This document shows, in pieces, positions 1 through 8,628 of a stretch of 64,000 bases of DNA. The stretch spans positions 31,928 to 95,927 of the forward strand of contig JAILGS010000036.1 in the NCBI GenBank assembly GCA_024696615.1, written 5' to 3'. A program made the translations under genes and the position numbers. The notes under the pieces are model-generated. The model saw nothing but the letters and a program-made list of their open reading frames with translations. It ran no database searches and had not been told where the DNA came from. Numbering within the stretch: position 1 is the first letter of the stretch; each line of letters opens with the position of its first letter. This DNA is from Lachnospiraceae bacterium (GTDB lineage: Bacteria > Bacillota > Clostridia > Lachnospirales > Lachnospiraceae).

Positions 1-826
1 ATACAGCAACCACTGCAAGTCCAAGCATTGAATAAAGTAAGAAGCTGGACAGGTAGTCTCTTGGCTGTAATAAAATCCATACAGGAGTTACAGAAGCAAC
101 GGTAATATATATACCAACAAGGATCATCCAAGTCTTGTTAGAAAGATAAATTGGATGCCAGTTAATACCGATTGCAATAATTGCAACAATGGCAACAATA
201 CCAATTAAAGTAGCCACTGGCATTGGCATATTCTTACGATATACGCAGAAACCAAATACGATTGCAATTAAGATAAAGAGTAAAGATACCATAGCAACCT
301 GTGCAGGAGCTTCTGAAGCTGCCACATCAAGTACACCATCCGTATACTTTGCTGCAAATGTAGATGCTACAATAGCACCGAATGCTGCAACTACAAGGAT
401 TAAGGTAAGGTAAGAGAAAATAATGAATAATCTCTTAGCTCTACGGCCCATGTTAATTGCAATGATTTCACCGATGGACTTACCACCGTGACGAACGGAT
501 GCAAATAATGCACCAAAATCATGGACACCACCGAAGAAAATACCTCCGATCAGAATCCAAAGAACGCAAGCGCCCCAGCCAAAGCCAAAGCCGATTGCGG
601 AAATTGGTCCGGTAATAGGACCTGCTCCGGCAATTGATGAAAAATGATGTCCCATCAGTACAGGAGCGCTGGCTGGAACATAATCAATGCCGTCCTGCAT
701 GGTATGTGCAGGTGTTTCTAAGTTTCCTTCACCAACACCCCACTGCTTAACGAGGTATCTTCCGTAAAAGATATAACCTACGACAAGTACAGCGATGCTG
801 AGAAGTAAAAGTACAACTGTGTTCAT
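1..826 (-). CDS. cstA: Carbon starvation protein CstA family transporter (C-terminal part outside window)
   Basis: Polytopic inner-membrane protein of the CstA family, known in enterobacteria as peptide or pyruvate transporters induced on carbon starvation. About 275 N-terminal residues are visible and the frame runs off the left window edge without a stop, so it is partial. The start MNTVVLLLLSIAVLVVGYIF is a first membrane helix. It is followed by the family-typical stretches MGHHFSSIAGAGPITGP and GGIFFGGVHDFGALF, then more hydrophobic helices. The ATG at 824-826 is preceded by AGGAGAAG inside the end of the upstream gene, whose stop is one base away, so the two genes are almost certainly co-transcribed and probably translationally coupled. 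The family call is strong; the transported substrate cannot be told from sequence. Confidence 0.93.
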   Translation of the reverse strand, partial: MNTVVLLLLSIAVLVVGYIFYGRYLVKQWGVGEGNLETPAHTMQDGIDYVPASAPVLMGHHFSSIAGAGPITGPISAIGFGFGWGACVLWILIGGIFFGGVHDFGALFASVRHGGKSIGEIIAINMGRRAKRLFIIFSYLTLILVVAAFGAIVASTFAAKYTDGVLDVAASEAPAQVAMVSLLFILIAIVFGFCVYRKNMPMPVATLIGIVAIVAIIAIGINWHPIYLSNKTWMILVGIYITVASVTPVWILLQPRDYLSSFLLYSMLGLAVVAV

Positions 827-827
827 C

Positions 828-1358
828 TTATAATCTTCTCCTTTTCTTTGTTGATAATAGAACACTTTTCAACACTTTTCCCACAGATTTGCCACTGCGA
901 TTGGTTGTGATGGTATTACTGTTATTAACCTCCAACATGGCGGCGTGGACTTCCATCCAACCGTGGAAAGAGAATCGAAAACTTTTGAAAATACGGATCT
1001 TGCGAAGAGCTTTGATAGCCTCTTCGTCGCTGGTCTCACAGATGATTACAGGAGTTAGATAGGTAAACATATGTCCCTGTCCCACATTCATGCGCTCTGC
1101 TCCATCCGTCTGTATATATGCAAGGAATTTGTTTAAGGTTTCCAAGGTAAGATGCTTACATTGGAAAAGATAGATAAATTCTTCCGAGTAGGTGCGATAG
1201 GAAGGATCATTTTTGGATAATAATTTTCCTTCCGTATGAGAAAAATAATCACATCGAGCAACCAATTCTTCCATCGGTCCCTCCATGGGATGCACATTAT
1301 AATATGCTTCATAACTAGAAAGCATTTTGTTCGTTGCTTCGGATACAGTATAGGTCAT
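828..1358 (-). CDS. Hypothetical protein of 176 aa, upstream partner of cstA
   Basis: Not recognised. The 176-residue product is soluble-looking, with no signal peptide or membrane helix. It has an acidic N-terminal half and a strongly basic C-terminus ending KKRRRL. Several aromatic residues cluster around YSEEFIYLFQCKHLTLETLNKF, suggesting a compact helical fold. A sigma-A type promoter lies about 40 bases upstream (1399-1427), and cstA starts one base after the stop. This arrangement points to a role linked to CstA expression or activity, but that is inference from position only. The ATG at 1356-1358 has an ACGAGAG element upstream, which is only a fair ribosome binding site. Confidence 0.7.
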   Translation of the reverse strand: MTYTVSEATNKMLSSYEAYYNVHPMEGPMEELVARCDYFSHTEGKLLSKNDPSYRTYSEEFIYLFQCKHLTLETLNKFLAYIQTDGAERMNVGQGHMFTYLTPVIICETSDEEAIKALRKIRIFKSFRFSFHGWMEVHAAMLEVNNSNTITTNRSGKSVGKVLKSVLLSTKKRRRL

Positions 1359-1398
1359 GTCAATAACTCTCGTCTCATTTCATTTCACACTATTTAAA

Positions 1399-1427
1399 AC
1401 TATATACCCATTTCACAGAAAAAACAA
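1399..1427 (-). promoter_or_regulatory. Predicted sigma-A promoter for the 176-aa gene and cstA
   Basis: Read on the minus strand: -35 TTGTTT (1422-1427), a 17-base spacer, and -10 TATAGT (1399-1404). The AT-rich surroundings and the position about 40 bases before the start codon fit. Confidence 0.6.
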
Positions 1428-1480
1428 TACAAAACAGACACATTTTTTTCACAATTTTAAGTAAAATTTGCTTTCAAGTT

Positions 1481-1515
1481 AAAAAAGAAAATCCCACCAG
1501 AAAATCCGATGGGAT
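1481..1515 (-). terminator. Rho-independent terminator after the small 100-aa gene
   Basis: Inverted repeat ATCCCA (1491-1496) / TGGGAT (1510-1515). On the minus strand it is followed by TTTCTTTTTT. It closes the sepF-aroB-lspA-rluD group. Confidence 0.75.
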
Positions 1516-1532
1516 AAACTTAAGATTCTTAA

Positions 1533-1835
1533 TTAAATTCGAATTCCTTCATAGGCGATTCGGGTAAAACACAAAAATTTCTTAAGTGAGAAGCTGATAT
1601 GCTCCGCTAATTCTAATTTCATGGGCGGAAATAATATGGTTCCATGTTCTGTTTCCTTACAACCATACCCCTTCTTTTGAAGGAAAAAGTTCTTTCGCTT
1701 TTCATCCACCAGATAAACATGGAGTTCACAGATTTCAATTTCTGTATTATTACATTCACAGGCTTCCACTAAAATACAATTCTTCTTTTTTAGCTTCATA
1801 TAATCAAGTAATTCTTCCGAATAGGAAATCGTCAT
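1533..1835 (-). CDS. Small hypothetical protein, possibly IscA/HesB-like fold
   Basis: A 100-residue soluble protein downstream of the pseudouridine synthase and last in the operon. I chose the ATG at 1833-1835 because GAGGAG lies about six bases before it; an ATG 21 bases further upstream abuts the preceding stop codon but has no ribosome binding site. The sequence has several cysteines (VEACECNNTEIEICE and KKGYGCKE) and a beta-rich pattern that loosely recalls HesB/IscA-like small proteins. I cannot assign it to that family with confidence and no catalytic motif is evident. Function unknown. Confidence 0.72.
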   Translation of the reverse strand: MTISYSEELLDYMKLKKKNCILVEACECNNTEIEICELHVYLVDEKRKNFFLQKKGYGCKETEHGTILFPPMKLELAEHISFSLKKFLCFTRIAYEGIRI

Positions 1836-1856
1836 GGTACTCTCCTCTTTCGCCAT

Positions 1857-2792
1857 TTAGATGGAACTAAAACGATGAAGCAAGTTCTCAAAATACTCCG
1901 GGCGCTTTGCATGAACTTCTATATATTCTCCCGTTCTTGGATGAATTAACCCCAAGGTTCTTGCATGGAGGCACTGTCCTTCTAAAGAGAAAGGACATTT
2001 TTTCGGTCCATAGAGTTCATCCCCTAATAAAGGATGATGAATGGAGGCCATATGCACACGGATCTGGTGGGTTCTTCCCGTCTCAAGACGACAGAGAATA
2101 TGGGCATAGCCGCTAAAATTAGTCAGTACTTCATAATGGGTAACGGCACGCTTTCCCATCGGATCAATAGCCATCTTCATTCGATCATTCTTTGCCCTTG
2201 CTAAAGGCGCATCCACGGTACCGGATACATTCTCACCAAAGGAATTCATACAGATTGCTTCATATTCCCTGGTAATACTATGCTTTGCTAATTGCGCTGC
2301 CACATGCTGATGGGCTTCATCATTCTTACAGACAACTAAAACCCCAGTGGTATTCATATCGATCCGATGCACAATGCCGGGACGAAGTACTCCATTAATG
2401 CCGGATAACTGATCCTTACAATGATACATAATCGCATTCACTAATGTACCGGAATAATGCCCTGGAGCAGGATGTACCACCATTCCCTTAGGTTTATTAA
2501 TAAATAATAAATCCTCATCTTCATATAAAATATCTAGGGGAATATCTTCCGGTTCAATATCAAGTACTTCCGGATCCGGAATATGAATATGCAATTGGTC
2601 ATTTGCTGCAAGCTGTACACTGGCCTTAATGGGCTTTGGAATGCCACCGGACTTTTCGGAGGCTACCAGAATTTCCTGTTCCTTAATAAGTTTTTGAATA
2701 TAGGAACGAGAAAGATCGGGGAATAAGCTAGAAATGTATTTATCCAAGCGTTCGCAAACTTCCTCTTCAATTTCCAATACTAATTCCCGCAT
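1857..2792 (-). CDS. rluD: RluD/RluA-family rRNA pseudouridine synthase
   Basis: RluA-family enzyme that isomerises uridine to pseudouridine in RNA, in this subgroup usually large-subunit rRNA. An N-terminal S4-like RNA-binding domain spans roughly residues 12-75. The catalytic domain carries HRIDMNTTGVLVV, in which Asp145 is the expected catalytic aspartate, and the family block LETGRTHQIRVH. The 311-residue length is normal. It lies two bases after lspA, an arrangement common in Firmicutes, and is followed by the small 100-aa gene. The exact target uridine is not deducible; the symbol reflects the closest subfamily. Confidence 0.9.
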   Translation of the reverse strand: MRELVLEIEEEVCERLDKYISSLFPDLSRSYIQKLIKEQEILVASEKSGGIPKPIKASVQLAANDQLHIHIPDPEVLDIEPEDIPLDILYEDEDLLFINKPKGMVVHPAPGHYSGTLVNAIMYHCKDQLSGINGVLRPGIVHRIDMNTTGVLVVCKNDEAHQHVAAQLAKHSITREYEAICMNSFGENVSGTVDAPLARAKNDRMKMAIDPMGKRAVTHYEVLTNFSGYAHILCRLETGRTHQIRVHMASIHHPLLGDELYGPKKCPFSLEGQCLHARTLGLIHPRTGEYIEVHAKRPEYFENLLHRFSSI

Positions 2793-2794
2793 TC

Positions 2795-3322
2795 CTACCT
2801 CACTTCTGTTTGATTCTCCTTCTTCGATTTCAGATAGTCAAAGTCCTTCTCATCCTTATTTACTGTAAAAAGTAAAATAATGAATAAAAATACAGAAATT
2901 ACCACATACATATCTGCCACATTAAATACTGGAAAATCAATCATATAAAAATAGATAAAATCACGAACAAATCCGAATAAAATTCGATCAATTAAATTGC
3001 CAATGGCTCCTGCAACCAATAAAATCATGGAACATAATACAGGAATATAGTGGGTTGTCTTAGGGGTCTTGATAAATGCCCACACACAAAATCCCATCAC
3101 CAGGATGGTAAAGGGAATAAAGAAGAGTCTCGCTCCCTGTAACATGCCAAATGCAGAACCATAATTTTTTAAATTATAAAAACCAAATACTCCTGGAAGT
3201 ACATCCATTAAATCATGAAGTTCATGATGGGAAAACATCCAGATTTTGGTCCATTGATCTAAGAGAATCAACAGGGTAACACTGCATAGTCCCCCAAGAC
3301 TCCACCATAGATTTTTCTTCAT
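2795..3322 (-). CDS. lspA: Lipoprotein signal peptidase (signal peptidase II)
   Basis: Membrane aspartyl protease that removes the signal peptide from diacylglyceryl prolipoproteins. The 175-residue protein shows four hydrophobic segments and the family motifs. Asp112 in GAIGNLIDR and Asp137 in FNVADMYV are the catalytic pair, and the NYGSAFGML loop corresponds to the usual N-x-G-x-A-F-G block. It sits between aroB and the pseudouridine synthase, with only 17 bases to aroB and 2 to rluD, so it is co-transcribed. At least one substrate is nearby: the DUF3048 lipoprotein at 25111-26214. Confidence 0.95.
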   Translation of the reverse strand: MKKNLWWSLGGLCSVTLLILLDQWTKIWMFSHHELHDLMDVLPGVFGFYNLKNYGSAFGMLQGARLFFIPFTILVMGFCVWAFIKTPKTTHYIPVLCSMILLVAGAIGNLIDRILFGFVRDFIYFYMIDFPVFNVADMYVVISVFLFIILLFTVNKDEKDFDYLKSKKENQTEVR

Positions 3323-3339
3323 TCTCTGCCACTCCTTTA

Positions 3340-4428
3340 CTAGCGTAATACGGAAGTTAAAGATTCTTTCATCTCTTCTTCGCTTACGGTAAGATCGATA
3401 AAGGCCTGACCAATGGAATTGGCCAGAATAAATTTAATCTTTCCAGAAAGTGCCTTCTTATCATTCTTGGTGGCAGCAATCACTGCCTGCGCATCCACAC
3501 CGGATACGGTGAGTGGGAACTGAAAATCCTGACATAGTTTGATAAAATCCTGAAATTCTTCCTCAGTTACTAATCCACGCTTTAAGGAAATCTGCATGGC
3601 TGCAATCATACCAAGAACAACGCATTCTCCATGATAATAATGTTCATAAATCTGCTTTTCCATGGCATGACCCAAGGTATGACCGAAATTTAAGAGAGCA
3701 CGTTCCCCCTTCTCCTTCGGATCTTTTTCCACTACCTGGCGCTTAATCTCATCACTGATGCGAATCATATATTCTAAAGTATCCACATCCAAGGACTTAA
3801 TCTCCTTCACATGGGACTGTAACCAAGCATAATATGCAGCATCCTTAATAATTCCATGCTTAATGATTTCTCCAAGACCGGAATTAAACTGGCGTTCATC
3901 CAAGCTCTTTAAGGTATGAAGAGCCGTATATACCAGTTTTGGCATATGGAAGGCACCAACCATATTCTTATAGGACTTAAAATCCACTCCCGTCTTTCCT
4001 CCAATGGAAGAATCCACCTGGGATAAGAGGGTGGTTGGAATCTGAATAAAGGAAACTCCACGAAGATAGGTGGCAGCTGCATAACCACATAAATCACCAA
4101 CCACACCACCGCCTAAAGCCACTAAGCAGTCCGTCCGATCGAATTGATTGGCAATTAAAAATTCATACACCTGTTCCACAGTATTTAAATTCTTATTCGC
4201 TTCTCCCGCTGCAAATGCATAAGTAAATACCTTATTTCCCGCAGACTCCAATATGGAAGCTACTTCCTTGGCATATAGGGGCATTACATGGGAATCCGTA
4301 ATAATTGCAAGTTTCTTTCCTGTAATAGAAAGTTTTAACAATTCATCCTTTAATAAAGAAAAATCCGGTGCAATAACGATATCATAACATGGTTGATTTT
4401 CATAAGATACGGTGATCTTCTGGGACAT
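3340..4428 (-). CDS. aroB: 3-dehydroquinate synthase
   Basis: Second step of the shikimate pathway: converts DAHP to 3-dehydroquinate using bound NAD and a divalent metal. The NAD-binding region GGGVVGDLCGYAAATYLRGV and the metal-ligand blocks GLGEIIKHGI, NFGHTLGHAME and YYHGECVVLGM are all present. I place the start at the ATG 4426-4428 because GAGGAGG lies about eight bases before it; an ATG 84 bases upstream lacks such a site and adds residues atypical of the family. The resulting 362 residues match the usual length. No other aro genes are nearby. Confidence 0.95.
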   Translation of the reverse strand: MSQKITVSYENQPCYDIVIAPDFSLLKDELLKLSITGKKLAIITDSHVMPLYAKEVASILESAGNKVFTYAFAAGEANKNLNTVEQVYEFLIANQFDRTDCLVALGGGVVGDLCGYAAATYLRGVSFIQIPTTLLSQVDSSIGGKTGVDFKSYKNMVGAFHMPKLVYTALHTLKSLDERQFNSGLGEIIKHGIIKDAAYYAWLQSHVKEIKSLDVDTLEYMIRISDEIKRQVVEKDPKEKGERALLNFGHTLGHAMEKQIYEHYYHGECVVLGMIAAMQISLKRGLVTEEEFQDFIKLCQDFQFPLTVSGVDAQAVIAATKNDKKALSGKIKFILANSIGQAFIDLTVSEEEMKESLTSVLR

Positions 4429-4541
4429 AGATAAGCCTCCTCTTTCAAACGAATTCGTTTCTTCTTTTATTTTTTTCCGATAAGATAAAATTAGCTGCAT
4501 TGATTCGTACAATCAATGCAGCTAGCAAATACATCATCCAA

Positions 4542-5261
4542 TTAATAGCGATAACGATTCTGATTAAAAGAACCAGAAGTATTGGAAGAATTAGATCCAG
4601 ATGCACCACCATAATAATTCGTAGAACCTGGATAACCTGTTCCGGAAGTAGCCCCATAATTGGAGTTCGTATTATAATTCGAACTAAACTGACCACCTGC
4701 ATTATAATTCACATTGGCAGTCTGCTGGGACTGGGAAACAGCATTCATAATACTACTGATATCTCCAGAAACATCAATGCTTGAAGGGGTAACAACAAAG
4801 ATATAAGTAGAAATCTTTAATAAATTACCACCGATGCTATAACATGCTCCGGAAGAAAAATCAATAATTCTCTGTGCAAGATCTGCATCCACATCTTCCA
4901 GATTTAATACAACGGCACGGCCAGAGGTTAAGGTGTCAGAAATATCACGACCATCCTCTAAGGATACTGGCTTAATTACACGAAGTAATAACTGGGATGA
5001 AGTCTTAGCTGCCGGCTTCTTGGCTGGCTGATTGTAAGAAACGATGTTATTGGAAGCAGGACGTTTTGAAGGAGCTGGTTCATCATCCAAATCCTCTTCC
5101 CGTGCCTTACTTCTCTTATTACGACTGAAGAAGGATGGTTTTACATCTTCTTCTTCATCATCGTCATCCTCTTCTTCATCATAATCATCTTCATCATAAT
5201 CGTCATCTTCTTCATCAAGAAAATTAAACGCACTAAATACTCTGTTAAAAAAATTAGCCAT
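4542..5261 (-). CDS. sepF: Cell division protein SepF with long acidic linker
   Basis: SepF is a membrane-associated FtsZ-binding protein that supports Z-ring anchoring and septum formation. The product (239 aa from the ATG at 5259-5261, with GGGAG upstream) has the typical N-terminal amphipathic segment MANFFNRVFSAFNFL. Then comes a very acidic run of about 25 Asp/Glu/Tyr residues, a basic/Pro linker, the SepF core (LLLRVIKPVSLEDGRDISD to TYIFVVTPSSIDVSG), and a Gly/Asn/Tyr/Ser-rich low-complexity tail of about 55 residues. It is longer than the roughly 150 aa usual in Bacillus. In many clostridia yggS precedes sepF; here an HlyD-like gene does, with no yggS between. Confidence 0.92.
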   Translation of the reverse strand: MANFFNRVFSAFNFLDEEDDDYDEDDYDEEEDDDDEEEDVKPSFFSRNKRSKAREEDLDDEPAPSKRPASNNIVSYNQPAKKPAAKTSSQLLLRVIKPVSLEDGRDISDTLTSGRAVVLNLEDVDADLAQRIIDFSSGACYSIGGNLLKISTYIFVVTPSSIDVSGDISSIMNAVSQSQQTANVNYNAGGQFSSNYNTNSNYGATSGTGYPGSTNYYGGASGSNSSNTSGSFNQNRYRY

Positions 5262-5336
5262 AATAATAAACTCCCATCTTCTGTTACTGGTGAAACACAC
5301 AATAACGCACTATATACTATACCTAAATACCATAAT

Positions 5337-5365
5337 ATTATGGGGCATGAAGCTTATGATGTCAA
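5337..5365 (-). promoter_or_regulatory. Predicted sigma-A promoter for sepF
   Basis: Minus strand: -35 TTGACA (5360-5365, perfect consensus), 17-base spacer, -10 CATAAT (5337-5342). It lies in the 115-base gap between the HlyD-like gene and the chosen sepF start. Confidence 0.65.
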
Positions 5366-5375
5366 GTATTAATTC

Positions 5376-6905
5376 TTAATAGATAATCTGGTTTTCTTCT
5401 ACCTTAGTACCATCCAATACGATGTGGTCATAGGCGGATAAACCAAATCTTGTGGAGTCAGAACAGATTGCATATTCTGTATTCTGCTCGATGATATCGA
5501 TATTCTTAAATACGGCATAGCCCTTATCCACGGAATATACACCGGTAAGAAGGTCAATCTTCTCGATGCGATACATCTCCTCAATCAGGTCCTCACTCTC
5601 TTCGGAAATCGTTCCCACTTTGGTGCTATAATTTGCACTCTGTGGCGCCGCATCCGGAGAATATACAATGACATCTCCCGGAGAAATATCATTCTTACTG
5701 ATATAGTACAGATCATCCTTTAAGGCGAATACCGTAATATATTCTTCCGATGGAGTGGTCTCCCCCTCACTATAATGAATGATATTAAACTGTACACGAT
5801 TCGTATTGGCGTCCAGGGCATAGACTGCAGGAATGGTATAACATTCCTTCTCCACGATGGAGGAAATCGGAATCTTTAATCCGGCAGTTTCCGAGGTAAT
5901 TAATTCAATATCTACAAATCGTTCGGAACAATATTGAATCATGTATTTATTTAAGGAAAGCACACCATAGGTCTGTCCATTCACCGGAGCAATGGTGAAA
6001 TTGGCATTGGTGGTGATATCCTCATTAATAAAGCGGATTGCTACGGTCTTTCGTTCATTTAACCGTTGTTCTTCAATGGCTTCATTGGTCAGTGGAATGA
6101 CAATCTTCCAATCCTCACTGGTAATTAACTTATATACGGGGTCCGATTCGGCTACTAAATTCGTCTTACGCAGATTATTCTTCGTATAAGTACCCTTATC
6201 AAACATTTCCTCGGTAATCTGATCCAAGGTAAGTTCTTCATAACCATCCACCATATAGGAAATCAATCCGGTGGCAGTACTTCGCACATAATTAAAATAC
6301 TGTTGACTACCGGTATCCGCAATCATGGTATCTAAGTTGGCTACAATATTCTCATTCACAGAATCCGCAATTACCTGATTTAATTTTTCGGATAAATTAT
6401 ATAATTCATAGAAATTCTCAGGAGTTCTGGCGGTCTTATAGGAGGATAAGGTATTCCGGACAATTCCCTGGTTGGATTCGGACATGGACTGTTCGGAAGC
6501 ATTCATACTTTCAATCATGGAAGCTACACGTCCTGTTTCATCGATGGTATAAACCACGGATTCTACACCAACTCTCTCTCCTTCTCGAATGAAGTAATTA
6601 ATATTACCGGAATAATCCGTATAATAAATCTTTTCATTTCGAAGGATTAATCCCGTATAGGTGTTATTGGTAGAAATAGCACCTTCCGTTACTTCATGAA
6701 TATCCACCTTTTCCTTGGTAAGATATACCAGGAAAAAAGCACTTAAGTATAACAAAATCATTACGAAAATAATTCCCATGACACGGGACTGATTGCCCAT
6801 AAAGGACTTGTAGATCTGCTTTCCTATGATAAATGGGCGATTCTTAGAATGATTTGTCTTCGAATTCTTATGTTTTCCATTGGACGAACGTCTTCTTCTA
6901 GACAC
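5376..6905 (-). CDS. HlyD-like single-pass membrane protein
   Basis: A 509-residue protein with a very basic N-terminus (SRRRRSSNGKHKNSK), one membrane helix at about residues 42-63 (MGIIFVMILLYLSAFFLVYL), and a long extracytoplasmic part. Just after the helix the sequence has the character of HlyD/membrane-fusion adaptors: a barrel-like stretch (GLILRNEKIYYTDYSGNINY, then REGERVGVESVVYTID), a helical middle, and a second beta-rich half. Relatives are found next to sepF in many clostridia, suggesting a cell-division or envelope role rather than export. No ABC transporter or outer partner is near. The start is a GTG at 6903-6905 with AGGGGAAC upstream. Confidence 0.8.
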   Translation of the reverse strand: MSRRRRSSNGKHKNSKTNHSKNRPFIIGKQIYKSFMGNQSRVMGIIFVMILLYLSAFFLVYLTKEKVDIHEVTEGAISTNNTYTGLILRNEKIYYTDYSGNINYFIREGERVGVESVVYTIDETGRVASMIESMNASEQSMSESNQGIVRNTLSSYKTARTPENFYELYNLSEKLNQVIADSVNENIVANLDTMIADTGSQQYFNYVRSTATGLISYMVDGYEELTLDQITEEMFDKGTYTKNNLRKTNLVAESDPVYKLITSEDWKIVIPLTNEAIEEQRLNERKTVAIRFINEDITTNANFTIAPVNGQTYGVLSLNKYMIQYCSERFVDIELITSETAGLKIPISSIVEKECYTIPAVYALDANTNRVQFNIIHYSEGETTPSEEYITVFALKDDLYYISKNDISPGDVIVYSPDAAPQSANYSTKVGTISEESEDLIEEMYRIEKIDLLTGVYSVDKGYAVFKNIDIIEQNTEYAICSDSTRFGLSAYDHIVLDGTKVEENQIIY

Positions 6906-6959
6906 TTCTTTTAGTTCCCCTTTGTTCTTAATTCAATCAAATCCTATTAACAAGAATAA

Positions 6960-6978
6960 AGGATGCGAAACGCATCCT
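6960..6978 (-). terminator. Terminator after mgsA
   Basis: Short stem AGGATGCG / CGCATCCT (6960-6967 / 6971-6978) around a three-base loop, followed on the minus strand by TTATTCTTG. It closes the long mutS-mreBCD-mgsA block. Confidence 0.7.
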
Positions 6979-7006
6979 CTCCTCTCCATCTTACGCTATA
7001 CGAGGA

Positions 7007-7402
7007 TTATTTATAAATCTCTCGCCATTCCAAATCTCCACGATCCAAAGATTTGATTAATAATTCCGCAGTTGCAAGATTCGTTGCAAGAGGGATGTTA
7101 TACATATCACATAATTTAAAGATATTGGAAATACCCGGTTCCGTAGCTTTTGGCTCCAATGGATCTCTTAAGAAAATCACTAAATCAATCTGATTATTCT
7201 CAATCTCCGCACATAACTGCTGTTCTCCACCAAGATTACCTTCCAGGAACTTGGTTACAGAAAGATTGGTTGCTTCTTCAATTAAGCGTCCCGTGGTTCC
7301 TGTAGCAAAAAGCTGATTCTTACTTAAGGTTCCTCGATATGCAATACAGAAATTCTGCATTAAACTCTTCTTCGCATCATGTGCGATCAAACCAATATTC
7401 AT
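7007..7402 (-). CDS. mgsA: Methylglyoxal synthase family protein with altered catalytic residues
   Basis: MgsA converts dihydroxyacetone phosphate to methylglyoxal and phosphate, bypassing lower glycolysis. The 131-aa product keeps the N-terminal IGLIAHDAKK, the phosphate loop ATGTTGRL, and the C-terminal IPLATNLATAELLI. Two positions differ from the E. coli enzyme as I recall it: GGDQQ, containing the catalytic Asp71, is GGEQQ here, and the PHDPD segment with His98 reads ATEPG. The start is the ATG at 7400-7402, with GGAGGG four bases before it, not the ATG 24 bases upstream. It follows rodA by about 70 bases, a common clostridial order. Family membership is clear; activity is less certain. 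Confidence 0.85.
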   Translation of the reverse strand: MNIGLIAHDAKKSLMQNFCIAYRGTLSKNQLFATGTTGRLIEEATNLSVTKFLEGNLGGEQQLCAEIENNQIDLVIFLRDPLEPKATEPGISNIFKLCDMYNIPLATNLATAELLIKSLDRGDLEWREIYK

Positions 7403-7472
7403 AATACCCTCCAATATGGAGTTCATCTTTTCAGAACGAACTGAAAATCTTCTTCACCATAAGCATTATATT

Positions 7473-8603
7473 TTAATTCAGACGTCTTCTTCGTTGTAAA
7501 CTAACATTGAGGACAATCCCGGCTCCACCAAATAAAGACATCAGAGAACTCAAACCCTGACTTACAAATGGAAGTGGTAAACCAGTATTTGGTAACAACT
7601 CCGTCACCACACCGATATTAATAAAGGTGGAAAAAGCTATCAAAGCCGCATAACCACAACAGATTAACCGCCCTTGATAATCTTTCGCATATACGGATAC
7701 TATTATACACTCAAAGACTAAAAATGCCAATAGCAAAATCAAAAAACAACAGCCTACAAAGCCCAATTCTTCGCCAATTACAGCGAATATAAAGTCACTT
7801 TCCTGTACCGGAATGGCACCGGAATTTTTCTGGGTATTGGGATCGTCACTATTATATCCTTTTCCATACAACTGACCGGAACCAATGGCCTTTAAAGCCT
7901 GATCCTGCTGATACTTTAAGTTATTGTATTCTTCATTATCCGGATATCGGAAGGCGAGAATACGATTTCTTTGATATGGCTTTAACAGGGTCTGGTTCGG
8001 TGTCTGGATATAGATAAATAACGTAACCACCACAGGAATAACACATAATAAAATAATAAAAATATTCCGATAACTCAGGCCATTACAATAAATCATCATA
8101 ATCAATACGGCAAAAATCAAAATGGTGGTGGAAAGATCCGGCTGCTTATATAAAAGCAATAATGGAAATCCCATAACTATGGCAGTAATTCCTAAAAAGC
8201 GGAAGGAATTAATCTTTTCCCGGTAAACCGTAAGAAATTTTGCCATGAATAGAATCATTAAGATCTTTACAAACTCCGATGGCTGAATACTAAAGGTATC
8301 TGTAATTTTTATCCATCGATAGGCACCGGTTTCCAGGTCCGTACCAAAGGTACGAACGAAAATTAAGATTCCGATAATACCAACATAAATCAGCCAGAAA
8401 AATTTCAAAATAAAATTATAATCAATTAAGGATACGACAATCATGATTGTGGTACCGATAATAATACCAATGATCTGTCGAAAAAACATGGAAGTATCGC
8501 CGGCACTATTAATCATTAAACAGCCAAATCCTGCAATGGCAAGAATTACCAATACTAAAAGCAGATTATACTGTTCAAAATGGTATCGTTTTAACCGATT
8601 CAT
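7473..8603 (-). CDS. rodA: Rod-shape peptidoglycan glycosyltransferase RodA
   Basis: SEDS-family glycosyltransferase that polymerises lipid II for lateral wall growth together with a class B PBP. The 376-residue protein has about ten membrane helices. The SEDS signature regions include GAYRWIKITDTFSIQPSEFVK and the C-terminal NIGVVTELLPNTGLPLPFVSQG, which carries the conserved LPxTGLPLPF...G block. It directly follows its cognate PBP2 gene (25 bases) and the mreBCD genes, so rodA rather than ftsW or spoVE is the better name. Confidence 0.95.
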   Translation of the reverse strand: MNRLKRYHFEQYNLLLVLVILAIAGFGCLMINSAGDTSMFFRQIIGIIIGTTIMIVVSLIDYNFILKFFWLIYVGIIGILIFVRTFGTDLETGAYRWIKITDTFSIQPSEFVKILMILFMAKFLTVYREKINSFRFLGITAIVMGFPLLLLYKQPDLSTTILIFAVLIMMIYCNGLSYRNIFIILLCVIPVVVTLFIYIQTPNQTLLKPYQRNRILAFRYPDNEEYNNLKYQQDQALKAIGSGQLYGKGYNSDDPNTQKNSGAIPVQESDFIFAVIGEELGFVGCCFLILLLAFLVFECIIVSVYAKDYQGRLICCGYAALIAFSTFINIGVVTELLPNTGLPLPFVSQGLSSLMSLFGGAGIVLNVSLQRRRRLN

Positions 8604-8628
8604 GAAATTGTCCTCCTTTCCTCTTTTC

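Noticed and set aside
1..826. A plus-strand open frame at 189-413 inside the cstA region
   Set aside because: It lies opposite clear CstA sequence, has no ribosome binding site and no family-like composition.
7007..7402. mgsA as a pseudogene
   Set aside because: The frame is intact with a strong ribosome binding site and conserved termini; substitutions at active-site positions alone do not make it a pseudogene.
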